DNA from: Tetrapyrgos nigripes
Taxonomy: Eukaryota; Basidiomycota; Agaricomycetes; Agaricales; Campanellaceae
Assembly: GCA_013368315.1 (NCBI GenBank)
Contig: JAACJM010000266.1
Location: 1 to 64,000 of the forward strand
Length of the DNA: 64,000 bases
Direction: 5' to 3'
Every line of letters starts with the position of its first letter. Position 1 is the stretch's first letter. The notes under the pieces are model-generated. The model made no database searches. It worked only from the letters and a program-made list of their open reading frames with translations, and had not been told where the DNA came from. The position numbers were made by a program, and so were the translations under genes. Positions 34,869 to 47,672 of this stretch are shown piece after piece.

Positions 34869-35831
34869 TTAAGGAAGACTCACCGAATGCGATGACTGAA
34901 ACTCTGCACGAATTGTGCCCGGTGGTTTAGAGGACGCGAAAACGCCCCGGGTAGCGTTGGACTTCGACTGAGCTAACCGGTCATCTCGTCCTCGTCCGTC
35001 CGGTACTATGCTGAATATAATCATGTGGATTATAGTCATTTGCACGATCCGAATAGTCCACTCCACAGTCTACTTTAGACTCTGGATGAAGTCGAGGTTC
35101 ACTGTGTCGATCTTGGTTGGGGGATTTGCGAGAGAATTTCATAGTCGACTTTGGAGGATCGAAGGACTGTGGTGGGGAAAGGACGGATCTTGTGGTGAAA
35201 GAAGGGTAGATTGCGTAGATTGGGGCTTCGGAAGTCAACGAAGGTACAGTGGAAGAAGATTTGGGTATCGAGTCGATTCTGCGGCCCTTCTGGGGCACTT
35301 TTGGATTAATGCGAGAGACCGGCTCTTGTACTGTGGATAATGAATCGCCATTGGACCCGGCCCTTCTGGTATTCATATCCCCAGCAGATACTGGTTCACT
35401 GACTTTGGAAAGACTGGGTTTAGCGGAAAGAGGAGGAACTGTGTCAAAAGAAGAATCTTCCGGTGGCGAAGTGGATGTAGCGCACGATGCGAGAGGCTTA
35501 GAAGCAGATAATTTAGGTTGAAAGAGCAAGGTGGAACGATAGGATGAGGGAGCATGAGGATGGGAGGGCGACGAGAGCAATTTGTCTACCGGTGGGTTTG
35601 CTTCGGGATTCGTCAGTGGTCTGTACATGCGTTCGACGGTAGACTCAGAGCAGGTTTACAATCTAGCTTGGAAGAGACGCACTTTTCTACCTGATTTTCA
35701 GCATTTCCCACTCCCGTAATCGACGACTTGTTCTTCAGCGAATTCCGCCCATCGCGGATAGCAGAACTAGTACTGGCAGGATACATCTTCACGGATACTG
35801 GTTCGTCGGCGGTAGCTAGATTGTAAGACAT
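34869..35831 (-). CDS. Ser/Pro-rich open frames, probably the 5' part of the F-box-like gene
   Basis: Three long open minus-strand pieces follow one another: 35831-35692 (MSYNLATADEPVSVKMYPAS...), 35628-34985 (PLTNPEANPPVDKLLSS..., 215 codons) and 35005-34871 (PDGRGRDDRLAQSKSNATRG...), the last ending at a good donor, gtgagt. Composition is disordered and Ser/Pro-rich like the N-terminus of the gene downstream, and they run in the same direction. The joins between pieces do not keep phase with the obvious splice sites. Either I missed a small exon or there are indels. It could also be a separate gene. Confidence 0.35.
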
Positions 35832-37292
35832 ACAAGGGTAGACTGACGCCGATTTTGTTATGAATTCCGCTGTCTCAGGATCAGAGCGGCGGGGTCAAAT
35901 ACTCTGGGAAAGCACCATTCAGGGCGTTCTGACGCGAAGAGCAGGATACCCGAGATGCGTGTGGACTTTAAAGACGCTCAGCGTAAGGAACGAGATAGAG
36001 GGAAAAAGAAGGGAAAATGAAGAAGTCTTCTCTATGCAGAGAAACATCGCGACATATTGGTTATGTAAGAAACCTTTTGTCATGAAAATGTAAACGTGCG
36101 ATGACATTATGGCGTGACAGAAGCCTTACTATCGAGTTCGCCGTGTATGTCTTGGCTCTGATTGGACAGTTGCATGAGGTTTCGCAGCTTCTGAAAGACA
36201 AATAGGAGAGTGAGGGCTTGTGTCAAAACAGGGCTAACATGCGCTTGCCAGATCTAGACATACGTCCGAACGAAGTTATCATGATGTCATAGGCTCCGAT
36301 ATCCTCCTCAGAAAAATTTGCAAAAAATATTTGATGTTCCAGGTGCTCGAGGGAAGCATGGATGTGCAATGTATATGTTCTCGAACGTCTGTTCCAAGTG
36401 GCTAATGTTCTCTGCAAACGGTACGTTGAAGGAGCTTCAACTTGGATACAGCACTAGATGTCTTAGCATCAATATCATTGATTTCGCTTCCATCGAGTGC
36501 CCTCCGTAAAGCCCGGGCGAAAGACCTAAGAACGACCGTCAGCGTCTGTAGTCGCTAACACCATAAATGACATACTTTAAAGAAGCGGATACTGCTATTG
36601 TAATCCAGCTTGGATTGCGGAAATGAGCGAGCAGATTTGCAATTCGCGTTCGCTTCCTTCATCGCCGGTAACCTTTTAGCAAGGACAGACTACTCTTAAA
36701 GCGTAATGACATGGCTCGGCTGCGAAAATGACAGCGTGGATCATTCATCTATCTCGCATGCAGTGATGGGGAAGCTGGATCACAGTAGAACACGAAAGCG
36801 CTAGCGGAAATGCGACGACTGGAGAGAGTGAACCAGAAGAATGCGAGTAAGTGAAAAAGCCAACGACGTATGAGATTTCACAATGTACACACTCATATCC
36901 GGGTTCTACGATCATTGGATAAGCAGCAGAAGGCAGCACAAGAGCCACCGAGATGAAAGAAGCGAACATGTATCTCAGCGAGGACAGAGTGGCTCACGTA
37001 CAGACTGCCAGCCGATCATGCTCTCCATCTTCGACTTTCAAAACTTGACATGGGGCGGTGACGTCTATATCCCAATTAGGCTTGGTCAGGTGGTGCTCCA
37101 GCCTCTAAGGGAAAAGCTGACCGGTCTGCCTATCAGAAAAGCTGTTTGGCGAGGAATTCGGGTGTCAACATCCAAGGCAAACAATTGACCGGAACCCTAC
37201 TAGAAAGAGCTCTTTGGGAAGCAAGTGGTTTGGATGTCGTGTGGTATTGCGATGGGTGATAGTGTCAGTACCGTCTTGAAGCAGACTCGGAG
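35832..37292. other. Intergenic stretch without a supported gene
   Basis: Open frames are 101 codons or fewer. One minus-strand frame starting at 36969 begins with a signal-peptide-like MFASFISVALVLPSAAYP but I could not extend it into a credible gene. Confidence 0.4.
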
Positions 37293-37701
37293 TTAGACCG
37301 AATTAGCAGGTCCAGTCTGCGTAATATGACCTCGAATTAGCGCCAGTCCAGGACATTTGTAAGCCAAAAAAAGAGCTACTCACCTCGGCCCTGATAAACT
37401 TGACCTGCCAACGCCAATCGCGAGCAGCTTGGACAGCAGCCTTGAAACTTGGAACCAACTTGGAAAAGCTTTGTACCAGTTTATCCAGTTGACCGAGACT
37501 TCCAACAGACTCCCAAGATAACTCTAGAGTATCAGCAAAAGGTCGAGTAGATTCTTGAAAAAAGGAAGCGGTCCAGGGTAGAGCGGCGAGGAGGAGGAAG
37601 ATGAGGAGTCGGGCAAATTTCAAAAACGCGTGCTCTTCAGCACGTGATCGTGATGCTTTCTCCAAGCCCCTGAGCGCGCCAAACTGCAACTGAAATCTCA
37701 T
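37293..37701 (-). CDS. Hypothetical 113-aa protein with one hydrophobic segment
   Basis: Two exons (37701-37384 and 37316-37293) with a GT-AG intron in phase 0. The protein has a basic N-terminus, a hydrophobic segment LLIFLLLAALPWTASFF near residues 38-55, and an amphipathic helical C-terminal part (LDKLVQSFSKLVPSFKAAVQ). No family is recognised. The ATG lies only 77 bases after the stop of the vWA gene on the same strand, so this could be 3' UTR or a mis-assigned exon of that gene. Confidence 0.3.
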
Positions 37702-37777
37702 TGGCCAAAAAATATTCAGGTACTGTACATGAAAATAGTATGCATAGAATGTGTATGAAGCGGACTCAATGGTCTCA

Positions 37778-40700
37778 TCAAATTCTATTATATTCATCCC
37801 TGCGATCAACTTGTTTGTCAATAGCTCCCCACAAGACTTTGAAGATTATGTCCTCCTTGAATTGTGGACTAAGAGGGTCGTAGAGCGTGGTGTCTGCGAA
37901 GATAATTAGTAGATTTATTCACAATGCAAGCAAATTCATAGTAACACTCACCGACCATGTCCTGTAAAAGAGGGAAGACAGAATATTTGAGAATGACACG
38001 ACATCACATAGAAGCATGATAAGACTCCCTTACCCTGATATTCCATCTCTGCTCGAGAGCCGTATCCAGCTCCTTCAATGCTTGAGTAGCATCCGGATCA
38101 TCTCCAATCTGAACAAATTGGATTCCAATCATCCGCTCTGGAACTTGCGACCGTTGGAGCCTGTGCGCAGCGTTGACGATCACGTTTTCGACGTTATCCG
38201 CTGATAATATCGATCGTCAGGGAGTGTCATGGCTGAAAACACGATACATACTTGGATCCCCGTCTGTGATAACGATAACATTTACAGGTTTGGCATGACC
38301 TGATCTCTGCTCAACCTTTGGTATATACTCGTTCAGGACTTCGTAAAGCCTGGCTCCGGTTGGTGTACCACCTGCACTCCAAATGATGAGACGTGCCTCA
38401 GCAGGAAGTAACGAGTACTGTACCGTCTGGCGAGACTTCGTTGAAAAGGTGAATAACATCTTGCCTAGTCTGAAACGCGACGAAGGATACATATAGTCAA
38501 CGGATCGTTGCTGAAAATTCGAAGGACATACCCGAATATTCTTCTGGAAACGACTGCTATTGAGGAAATACATATCGACGCCGTCCGCATCGAACTTGGG
38601 AGAAGCTTCCGCAACCGCAGCGAGAGCATCACGAGCTTGGTGCCACAGACGGCCTTGCATCTACGGTTAAAAAGAGTTGGAATTGTACGTGTTGAGGATG
38701 AGGTGTGTACACTTTTTCAGGCACTACTAGTACTCACTGAATCGGAATCATCCACTATAAGCACGATGTCCATTTTAGAGCTCGGAGGAGGCAAGGGAGC
38801 CGGGCCTGTTGCGAATGTGAAGAAGGTCCCTGAAGGTTGGACGAGAACTTCGTATTGGTCGACCTAGCATGTAGTACAGCTTACTTAGAATCTCGAGAAG
38901 TCATACATATATATAAGACCGGTACTTACCTGAATTTCACGGCTATTCTTGCCGACCACCAAAGCGATCGTAGAGCCTTCTACCACTGTTCCGAACCCTG
39001 TATAGACAGAAAAGAGATTAAATCATCCTATTACGGATGGCTCAGGCCAAACTCCTAAACGCACGCATTTGATTCTGTAATCATGCATCGAAATTCACGT
39101 CAAACCCAGCACAGTCGAAGAAGAAATCTAAAGTCAACTTACCTCATGGAAGCTACGACAAAAGTAAGTGTTTCTGCCTTGCTCAATACCACAGGCAATT
39201 GCGTTGGACGGGGGTAATTCAGCCGAGTCGACGAAAATCTGAAAAGATTTATTGATATCATCATTCAGTCATTAAAGCGCCGAAAAACGCATACGTACCC
39301 AGGCATACGGAACACTAGCACTTGCGTTCATGGGCATCTTGAGCGAGGAAGTGAGATTCTTAGCTTTTTGAATCCAATCCTTTCGACTAGTGTACGGAGA
39401 AGGAGGAGAACTGAACGGTGGGTATCCTTGAGATTGTCCTCCAAATCCTTGACCTTGAACTTGACCTGGGCCATGGGTGAGGCTTTGAGGATTCTGATGA
39501 GCAGGATATTGACTCTGATAATTGCTCGGTTGGCCAAAATTGTTGAGACTCTGCTGCATCTGCATGTTTGTACCCGAGGTTCCAATAGGACTTATTGGAG
39601 ATAATAAATCTTGAACTTCGGAGGTCAAGCCGCCGGTAGACAAAGTGCCACGTTGAGCATTGTTGACAGTGTTGTAGGGCAAAGGAGAGAAAGTACGGGT
39701 GCCAGTCCATGGAGGAGAGACGTTTCCACCACCACTACCGTTTCCGCTGCTACCGTCTTGATGAGTCTGCTTCTTCCACATACTCTGCAGAACACTGAAG
39801 AGCATTTCGGTTCTAAATTGGGTTTGAGGGTATTGAGGAATGGTCGTGTCTAAATAGTCCAGTCCAAATGATTGTCGAATCCCTTCGTCACAGTCACTAT
39901 GCGGAAGGAGTGTTCTACTCACCGACCATGTCCTAGAAGGATAGGGAGAAAAAGAAAGATTCATCAGTCGTTCTACAGGGCTCCCAGGTAGCCAAAAGAT
40001 GAGAAGACTTACTCGGATCCTATACTTATTCGAAAGGTTATCATCGAGGTGACGCAGAGCATTAGCTGCATCCGAATCATCTCCAATCTGTATGAAATGG
40101 ATGTACAGCTGACTCTCATGAATCTGTGCTCGTTCGAGTCGATGAGCAGCATCAACTATCACCGATTCTACATCGTCAGCTGTATGTCACAGTAGGCGGT
40201 TTCGATTGATTCAGGAAAGATTGGAAAATTAGTCCAATGAAGGCACTCAAGGCAAAGATTAATAAGCACTGACTAGGATCACCATCGGTAATGATAACAA
40301 TTCCTACTGGTTTAGTTGGCCTCCTCTTGTCTTCCAATTTATTGATATAGACGTCCAAGACCTGCCTCAATCTTGCTCCCGTGGGGGTCGCACCTGAGTA
40401 AAAGATATCATGATCATCTCAAAGGATTTGGACATCAGCTGGGCTACGTACCGTCTGGAGACACCTTGTAAAATGCTTGGTTGACGGAGTCGCTATTCTG
40501 AAATCAAAAACGGTTGTATTCATAGATAGAAGGAAAAGGTATGTACCAAAATCACTCACAGTGATATTATTCTGAACATATTCATCGTTCAAGAAATACA
40601 AATCAAAGCCATCGGCGTCAAACTGGCCACAAGCATGTGCGATTCCAGACAAAGCGTTGCGTACGTCGTTCCATCGAGGCCCAATCATCTGATTAACAGA

Positions 40701-41784
40701 GTCGTTCAAGTCAATTCTCTGCATAGTTCGTGATTACACCAAAATCAACTCGAACTCACCGAATCGGAATCATCCACGACGAACACTATATCCATTCCCG
40801 ATAGGATAGGGGCTGAGACTGGTGGTGCGACTGGTTGAGAGATAGGGAAGTTCATGCTCGATTGAGAAGATGTGTTATTGGCCATGGATGATTGGGTTGG
40901 TATGAACGACCACTGGGGTTTTCCAAAGCTTTGAACTAGGACTTCGTACTCGTTGACCTATATGATAATATAACGGTGTATTTAGCCAAGGCCAGGAAAA
41001 AACAGAGAGAAATATGAAGTATCACGTACATCGCGCTCCTTGCCTTTTGAAATAACAAAAGCCCTCGTTCCTTGAGGTCCTGCAGAAAGCCTGCCAATGC
41101 GGAGTTCGTTCTATATGCCATCAGCCAAGAAACAAGTACGACTGAATCCAGACTCAGCCGTACTTCATAGAAGCTTCGACACAGAAATGAAGGCTGACTT
41201 CCTTCAGTCGCCACGCTGACGGCGTTGGGAGGGATAGTACCATTTGAGGCGAACATCTAGCATGATAAAGGTGCGTTAATCAGAAACTCTGCCAAATGAT
41301 AACGCCTTAAGACCCACCCACGCAATGGAGACATCATTAAACTGTCCAGATTGTAACATCTTCGTATTTTCTATAGCTTTCTGACTCCACTGTTTCTTTT
41401 TGCTGGTCCCAGGGGTGCCAGGACGGTCGGGTGGGGTTTGCATAAAGTTTGGAATCGCAGAGGCATAGGTAGCTGGAGGGCTTGCGACGTATCCAGGGGT
41501 CCCGGTAATGGGAGGTGATTGATAACTTGGTGAAAAGGGATCAAACTGCAGATGATGGTAGGTAGGTATCAGTTATGACCATAGAGATGGCTTACATTCG
41601 CCGTCGATGGACTCATCTGAGGAGTTGGAGGGAAATAAGAGGATGTCTGACGAGACGGGATATGATTCGGAGGGTATTGTGGGCTCTGCTCAATCGTGTA
41701 TCCTTGACTATATTGGGTTGAGCCGCTAAAAGGCAGGGGATTGGAAGTAGGCGAGGTAAGCGGATATTGAGGTGGGATATTCAT
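37778..41784 (-). CDS. Tandem DM9-vWA protein (two modules)
   Basis: Large multi-exon gene from ATG 41784 to TGA 37778-37780. Order: a Pro/Tyr/Ser-rich N-terminus; a first DM9-like domain (IPPNAVSVATEGSQPSFLCR, then NELRIG and NEYEVLVQSFG); a first von Willebrand A domain with the metal site VVDDSDS, the ATPTGARL threonine loop and IITDGDPS; a Gly/Gln/Pro linker; a second DM9-like domain (LPPSNAIACGIEQGRNTYFC, then VDQYEVLVQPSG); and a second vWA domain (LIVDDSDS, GGTPTGARLYEVL, VIVITDGDPS, IGIQFVQIGDDPDA, DMVG). The frame through the linker (39853-39303) is open and splices into DM9-2, which supports a single protein. DM9 domains in other organisms bind mannose, and vWA domains bind protein or matrix partners via a metal. 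A role in surface or carbohydrate recognition is inference. One small exon near 39035-39060 did not resolve in phase. Confidence 0.75.
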
Positions 41785-42162
41785 CAGGGCGTTATCTTGC
41801 TACACTCTCGAAGTCCTGCCAATACTTATATATCAAAAGTTCATATACATTGAGGTAATATCTAGGTGACAATCTGTGAACCCTAGTAGTACCTCGAGGA
41901 CACTGATGTGGCACAGATAGAAGAGCTTTGCATTGACAGTTTCGAGCAAAGATATAGATACTCGCCAGCTGCTCATATCGATTGTGAAATCGATTAAGAG
42001 TGCCGTAGACACTCGAATAACAGAAGGCAGACTTTCCAACTTGACCTTCGATATCACGGAACTGGATCTGCAAATTCCAATTTTAAAATAAGCCGCCTTT
42101 AACAGCTCTAAAGGATAGAGTTTGCAGACGAAGTGCAAAAGACAACTTGAAGCCAAATACAT

Positions 42163-42815
42163 AGGTGTCCCGAAGCGTCGGGGGACATATAGTACTTAGA
42201 TGAGCTCTACAACGCCAACGATATGACAGCTGCGGCCAACATCTTCAAGATATTAGCAATCGTGCACTGTAGAGAAAATCTTCCAAGAATCCAGCCTCGA
42301 TTTACTGGATTCAAACGACTTGAGGTTTTCTGGATGACGCCGAGAGATCTGACATGAACAATTGGCTACCTATCGAGGAGTCACACCGTGATGGTCGGTA
42401 ACGGTGCCGGTATTTCATTTCAACTTGCAAGTCTTTGGCGATAGACACGTTAACGCGTCAACGTGTCAACATGTCAACCCGCGTCGGGGCCTGGTCAGTC
42501 ACCGACCGTTCTGTTTCTCTCTGGTCCTCCTGTAAATACCTCCTCCCTATCTCCTTTGATGTGCACATACGCCTTCGATGTCCAAGCTGGACCTTGTTGA
42601 CCAACTCCTCTCAAGCTCCGAGTCCTCTCCATTACCCGTTCACAGCTTTGACACAGCCGCTTTCCTCTCAAACGACGAAATTTCACTGATCAGAAGACTG
42701 AGACACCGTTAAGACACGTTTCAGATCCCGAATTTTCAAAATGCCTCCACCTCACATGATTTATTTATAAGCTCTAGCCTCTGTTCCGCACCGACTTCGG
42801 TCTCTTCCACCACCA
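42163..42815. promoter_or_regulatory. Divergent promoter region of the DM9-vWA and Zn-cluster genes
   Basis: The two genes diverge from about 1 kb (41785-42815). A TATA-like tttataag lies near 42762, about 55 bases before the regulator's ATG. No other gene is seen. Confidence 0.4.
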
Positions 42816-45800
42816 ATGTCTGACGATAGATTCGCTGAGAAAAAACGACGCTCCCAGCATGCCTGCGACGAATGTCGTAGGAGGAAGAGTGAGTCACATT
42901 ATTCCTATCTTGTCGTCGTTACTGACATTTTCTCGTCTTTCTCAAAGTACGTTGTGAGTCGAGGAGTTTTTCTAGTAATGGTCATGAAGCAGATGTTCTG
43001 AATTTTGCTTTAGGTGACGGCGAGGCCATGCCGAATAATATCTGCTCACCATGTCTTACGTTAAGCATACGTTGCGTGCACAGTAAGCCACAGCAGGTAA
43101 GTGATTAACCATCTGCACTCTGACATTGCAATGACGCTCTCTCCAGCAGAAACGAGGACCACGGAACATGTGAGCGTGCGCGCTTGGACAATCACAGACT
43201 CTCGCTCACCATTCTGCAATTACAGGCCAAACACAAACACCGTCTCCTCTTCCTCTTCCCTGAAAACCCTAGTCGAATCCATACTCAAACAAACGCCAAC
43301 CGAATTTGTTGTTCCGGAGGACAAGGACGTTTCCGAACAGTACATTGTCAAGTTGGCCACCCACATCCAAAGTCTCGAAAAGGAACTGGAGAAGGCTCAG
43401 CAATCCGCCAAATCAGTCTCGACCAACATGTCGTCGCCTCAACTGTCGCTTTTATCATCTGTCCCAGACGGAGTCGCCGCTTCTCCTGAGCCCGCCGAAT
43501 GCCCGTCCCCCTCCTTGGACTCAGATATTTTCAGACTAGAGGTGGTCTCAAAGGTGCTAAGTCAAATATCGATGGGCATCGAAGTCGAGGGGGAGAAGCC
43601 CTTGTATTATTTTGGCGAATCAAGTAATCTCATGCTCCTCCTGATGGCTTTAAAACACATCGACGAGGTGTCTCCTACGTCCCGAGAGTGGCACTCGATA
43701 TTCTTAAAGGTCAAGAGGGCGCAATTTTGGAAGGAGCCTCAGGTGACTTGTTTTACGCATCTATCTACTCTCAGTAATGTATATGGCTCAATGGATCTTC
43801 CTTATTCTGCCTATTCTGCCAGTTCGAAGTCGTACAACCCAGCCCTGGTGGACAACTTCCTCAGTACACGTTTCCTCCCAAGGACCAGCTGTACCAGCTC
43901 ATCGACGCCCACTTTACTCATTTCAACGTCTACTGCCCTCTCCTCCATCGCCCGTCCTTTGAACGACTGGTGTATCAAGGTCTTCATCTACGCGATAACG
44001 ATTTTGGGGCACTGGTATTAGCTGTCTGCTCCGATGGAGCTATAGGCTTGGGTCAAACGCAGTTAAATAGCGAATGCATGAAGCAAATTCGTATCGACCA
44101 ATGTGCACTGTCGGATCAAACTATCTCTCTGTTTCAGACGCAGACGATTTGTGTGCGTGTTTTGAACTAGTCGGCTTTGTATCTGACTGACGATGTTTTG
44201 ATCGGATAGCTCTGTGCCCTCAATATAATGCGGTTGAGCCCACATTCGGAACGAGCTTCCATTTTAGTGGCGCTGGCGCTTCGTCGAGCTCAGGCGATCG
44301 GTGTGCATCGGCGCCAACAGAACGATCTACCCACGATAGAGTCTGAGCTTTGGAAACGTGCTTTTTGGATTCTGGTTTTTATAGATACCATGATTAGCAC
44401 GTGGAATGGGCGTCCGAGAGCTACTTCTAGTCAAGAGTGAGTATTGTTTGTATCTCACATTCAAACTTGTTTACTAAGAAGTTTCCCTTGCTGATTATAA
44501 TTTCCTTTAGTTACGATCTTGGACCTCTAGTCGACTGTGACGACGAATATTGGGAGACTACTGATCCCGGAAGTCAAGCCTTTGTCCAACCCTCTGGTAG
44601 CTCTTCTCGCATTTCATACTGGAATTCTTATTGTAAGCTATTGGAATTATTGGGCTATGCACAAAGAACAATCGTGAGTTTTCTACTTCCGCTTCTCTTT
44701 TCTCATCGATCATTGGTTTTGTTGAAAATTTTAGTACGTCGTGCGGAGATCGGAACTGGTCCCCGACGTCTCTCCAGTGGAGTATTATCAGGGAAGTGTA
44801 GCAGAGCTCGATTCTGCTCTGAATAACTGGCTTGAAAGTGTACCGGAACACAGTAAGTGGCTTGCTTAATCACAGTGCTTGAAACCAGGCTCAGGCTCCT
44901 GCCTACCGCTCACTCATGGTCCCTCAGTCAGATGGAATCCGACTTATCAGAATAACACTTTCCTCAGCCAAGCATCCATCCTCTACAGCATGTACTACTG
45001 GACGCAAATTCAGGTTCATAGGAGGTTCATTCCTCTACCAGGACAACCCAGCGATGTATTGTACCCGTGCTTGTCGATCTGTACCAATGCTGCTAGGTCG
45101 TGCTTGAGGGTCATTGAAACATGCTCGAAACGGGTATTTATATGCGGTATCATTTTTTCGGTGAGTGTCATCGTCACCGTGGTTTTATGCTTTGGGCTTT
45201 GGGGCACTTAGTACTGACCGAGATTACTATAGTACCCGTTGTTCAACGTCGCCTTGATATTGGCGATCAATCTGTGCAGGGCTAGGCATGCAAAGCTCAA
45301 TATTGATGTTAAGAAAGAACTCCAAGACATTGGTAAATGTATCGAGCTCATTCGCCTGTCCGAGTCGAGGTCTGTGTCCTTTCTCTGCGAAGGCGGTGGT
45401 TATCTGACTTTTCTACCAAATTAGGTTTCCCATTTCAGGTCGTTTCATGTAAGTGTTATGTCTGGAATCTTCCTGAACACGACTAATATTCTCCCCCCTC
45501 CAGCGACATTCTCAACACAGTTCTCATCGGGTTCGGTTATCATCCCTACGACAGTAACTCGACTCAGCATCAACCCTTTACAAGCGACTCAAATCTTGAC
45601 GCTGACTCTCCACCTCCTTCCATGGAAAATTACTGCCAAACTCTCCAGACTGAAGCGGATGGAGTGTCTGGATCTCCTTTCTACAACAAGCATCTCGACC
45701 TTCCGTTCCGTACTCAAGAACTTAGTAGTGGCTCGCATACCGCTCATCGTACATCGGACGTTATGCGTAGCAGTACTAGTAGCGAATACGGTCAGACCGC

Positions 45801-46139
45801 CTCTTCTAGTTCATCGATCAGTTTCTCTGCGGACACTCCTCAGTTATATCAGGATTTTGGTATGTATCCGGATATTTTGAATCACGGTACGCTCTCCCTC
45901 GCTTTCGTTCAAAGAATAGTTGACTGACAACTTGCGCAGGACTTGGGGATTTTACGCCTCACCTCTCCGTACCAGCGGAGCCATGGGCTGCTGATTCAGG
46001 GTGAGCGGATAGTCATTCCACTGGTTCGAGAATACTCACTGGTGAGCCTTGCAGCACCTGGGACACATTTATGGCGAATATAGACCAGATGTCTTACCCA
46101 TTTTCTCCACTTGCGGCTAACTCTCAATACGGTATCTGA
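42816..46139 (+). CDS. Zn(II)2Cys6 transcription factor with fungal-specific TF domain
   Basis: Gal4-type nuclear regulator. Exons begin 42816-42888, 42948-42953 (six bases), 43014-43096, 43147-43169 and 43226-43742, and continue from 43823 to the stop TGA 46137-46139. The zinc cluster reads ACDECRRRK-IRCDG then ICSPCLTLSIRC, i.e. C-x2-C-x6-C and C-x2-C-x6-C. The third cysteine codon is completed only when the six-base exon is included. A leucine-containing coiled segment (HIQSLEKELEKAQQSAK) follows. The fungal_trans domain shows LIDAHFTHFNVYCPLLHRPS, ALALRRAQAIGVHR, SELWKRAFWILVFIDTMIS and ECDD-like VDCDDEYWE. The C-terminus is Ser/Gln/Tyr-rich, as in activators. Target genes cannot be deduced. 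Confidence 0.85.
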
Positions 46140-46905
46140 GATCTAGAAATGTCTAGAGACCGGCCTTGTGTATTATACCGTAGACAGCGTTTTAGTTTTA
46201 TCCTTTTTCTTCTTTTGTTCTGTGCACTCGGTGAGGAGATATCACTTGAAACACGTACTACACTGTGTTAGTTTTGATTTGTATACGTAGTCCCATCAAC
46301 ACGCTGCCTCAGTTCAATTCAACATTTGAACACTGCATAAGGCTGAGCGACGCGTCTGTCACGGCCAAACCACGTGAATCCATGACCTGCCGACGACGGC
46401 CTTGAGTCTACTTGACCCTTCTTCTCTCCATGCTCGCAGACTCCATTGTCCAAAGAAAATTTGGACTAGTGCTACTGGCAATTTACTGTACGGCTCTAGC
46501 GCCGTCCTGGGAACTCATCAAAGAACTTCAAGGAACGTCAAGTGGACTCTTTTACTGGTGCTAGGACGAGGCGAACACATCCGGAAAGCCCGAAATCTGT
46601 ACTCCAAAATGGCAAGCCCAAAATGACCGACCCCAACCGACCCCATGGACAATCCTCACCACCACAACCATCAATCATCTTCTCGTCGTCATATCACGGG
46701 CATTCCTTTAGGGGTGATCTTGGGGAGGTTTCCTGAGAAACAATGTCAGGATTAGGATACGACTCTGTCAGCATGTCAAGTGGGAACGAGTGTGAGTACC
46801 CAATTGCTTGCGTATAAAAGCCATGAACTCATCGAAGACGAACAGATCATCTCATAGTTCCTCTTCCTATTTCTCCCGATCTATAACAACTACCTCGTAC
46901 TGATA
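46140..46905. other. Intergenic and promoter of the ABM-domain gene
   Basis: No gene recognised. Contains the TATA box described separately. Confidence 0.5.
46813..46820 (+). promoter_or_regulatory. TATA box of the ABM-domain gene
   Basis: tataaaag, 93 bases upstream of the proposed start codon at 46906, leaving room for a short 5' UTR. Confidence 0.6.
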
Positions 46906-47672
46906 ATGGGTGCGACTAACCATACTCATTTTAGAACAGACCAAGACTGACTGATATATCATGCATTATGTTTCGTTTTACCTAGCTAACGTTGGTCTCC
47001 TCGTCCCACTCGTCGCCAAACCCGAGAAGAAAGCCGCTGTCGCCGACTTTCTCCACACAGGATTCAGCCTCGTCCCCGAAGAACCCCTTACGCTCCACTG
47101 GTTCGCCGTAAGCTACGAGGGGAGTGAACCACCCACCTACGCCATTTTCGACACCTTTGCCGCCGAAGAAGGCCGCTCAGCGCATCTCAACGGCAAAATC
47201 GCTGCTGCGTTGATGCAAAACGCGTCCGAGCTCTTGGGTGTTGGACCTCAAATCGGCCAAGTCGACGTCTTGGCTAGTGTTGTCAGACCCATCAAGGATG
47301 GAGGAAAGACTGCTGGTGTGGGTGTAGGATTGAGAGTTTTGATTCAGGCCAAGCCGGAAAAGGCCAGCGTTGTCAGGGACTTTTTGAAAGTGAGTTGTCG
47401 GTCAGCGTTGCTAAAGCATGCAGCTTTCTAAATGAACCTGTCTACAGAGTGCTGTGCCACTAGTTGAAGAAGAGCCCGAGACGCCCTACTGGTACGCCAT
47501 CGAGTACCCGGGAACGAATACCTTTGGTATTGTCGATTTCTTCCCCGACGATAAAGGGCGAAGTGCCCACGTTGCTGGCAAAGTTGCTGCAGCTCTTTTC
47601 GGTTCGGCGGATGAGATGTTGACGGGAGCTCCTGAAATCGTAAAGTTTGATGTGCTAGCAGCGAAAGTCTGA
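46906..47672 (+). CDS. Tandem ABM-domain (antibiotic biosynthesis monooxygenase-like) protein
   Basis: Two homologous ~95-residue halves, each a dimeric alpha/beta-barrel ABM fold: LLVPLVAKPEKKAAVADFL, TLHWFAVSYEG and AIFDTFAAEEGRSAHLNGKI, repeated as VLIQAKPEKASVVRDFLK, PYWYAIEYPG and GIVDFFPDDKGRSAHVAGKV. Fusing two halves gives an intramolecular pseudo-dimer. The substrate is unknown. I place the start at 46906: exon 1 is ATGG (46906-46909), intron 46910-46985, exon 2 46986-47389, exon 3 47448-47672, giving MANVGLLVPLVAKPEKK and 210 aa, which fits the usual N-terminus. The alternative ATG at 46961 inside that intron would add MHYVSFYL and leave a 14-codon upstream frame. No signal peptide is seen, so it is probably cytosolic. 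Confidence 0.85.

Noticed and set aside
36745..36969. Minus-strand frame with a signal-peptide-like start
   Set aside because: After about 26 residues the frame loses protein character, and no convincing downstream exon was found.
46961..47431. ATG at 46961 as start of the ABM gene
   Set aside because: It lies inside a good intron. Splicing ATGG to 46986 gives a better N-terminus.
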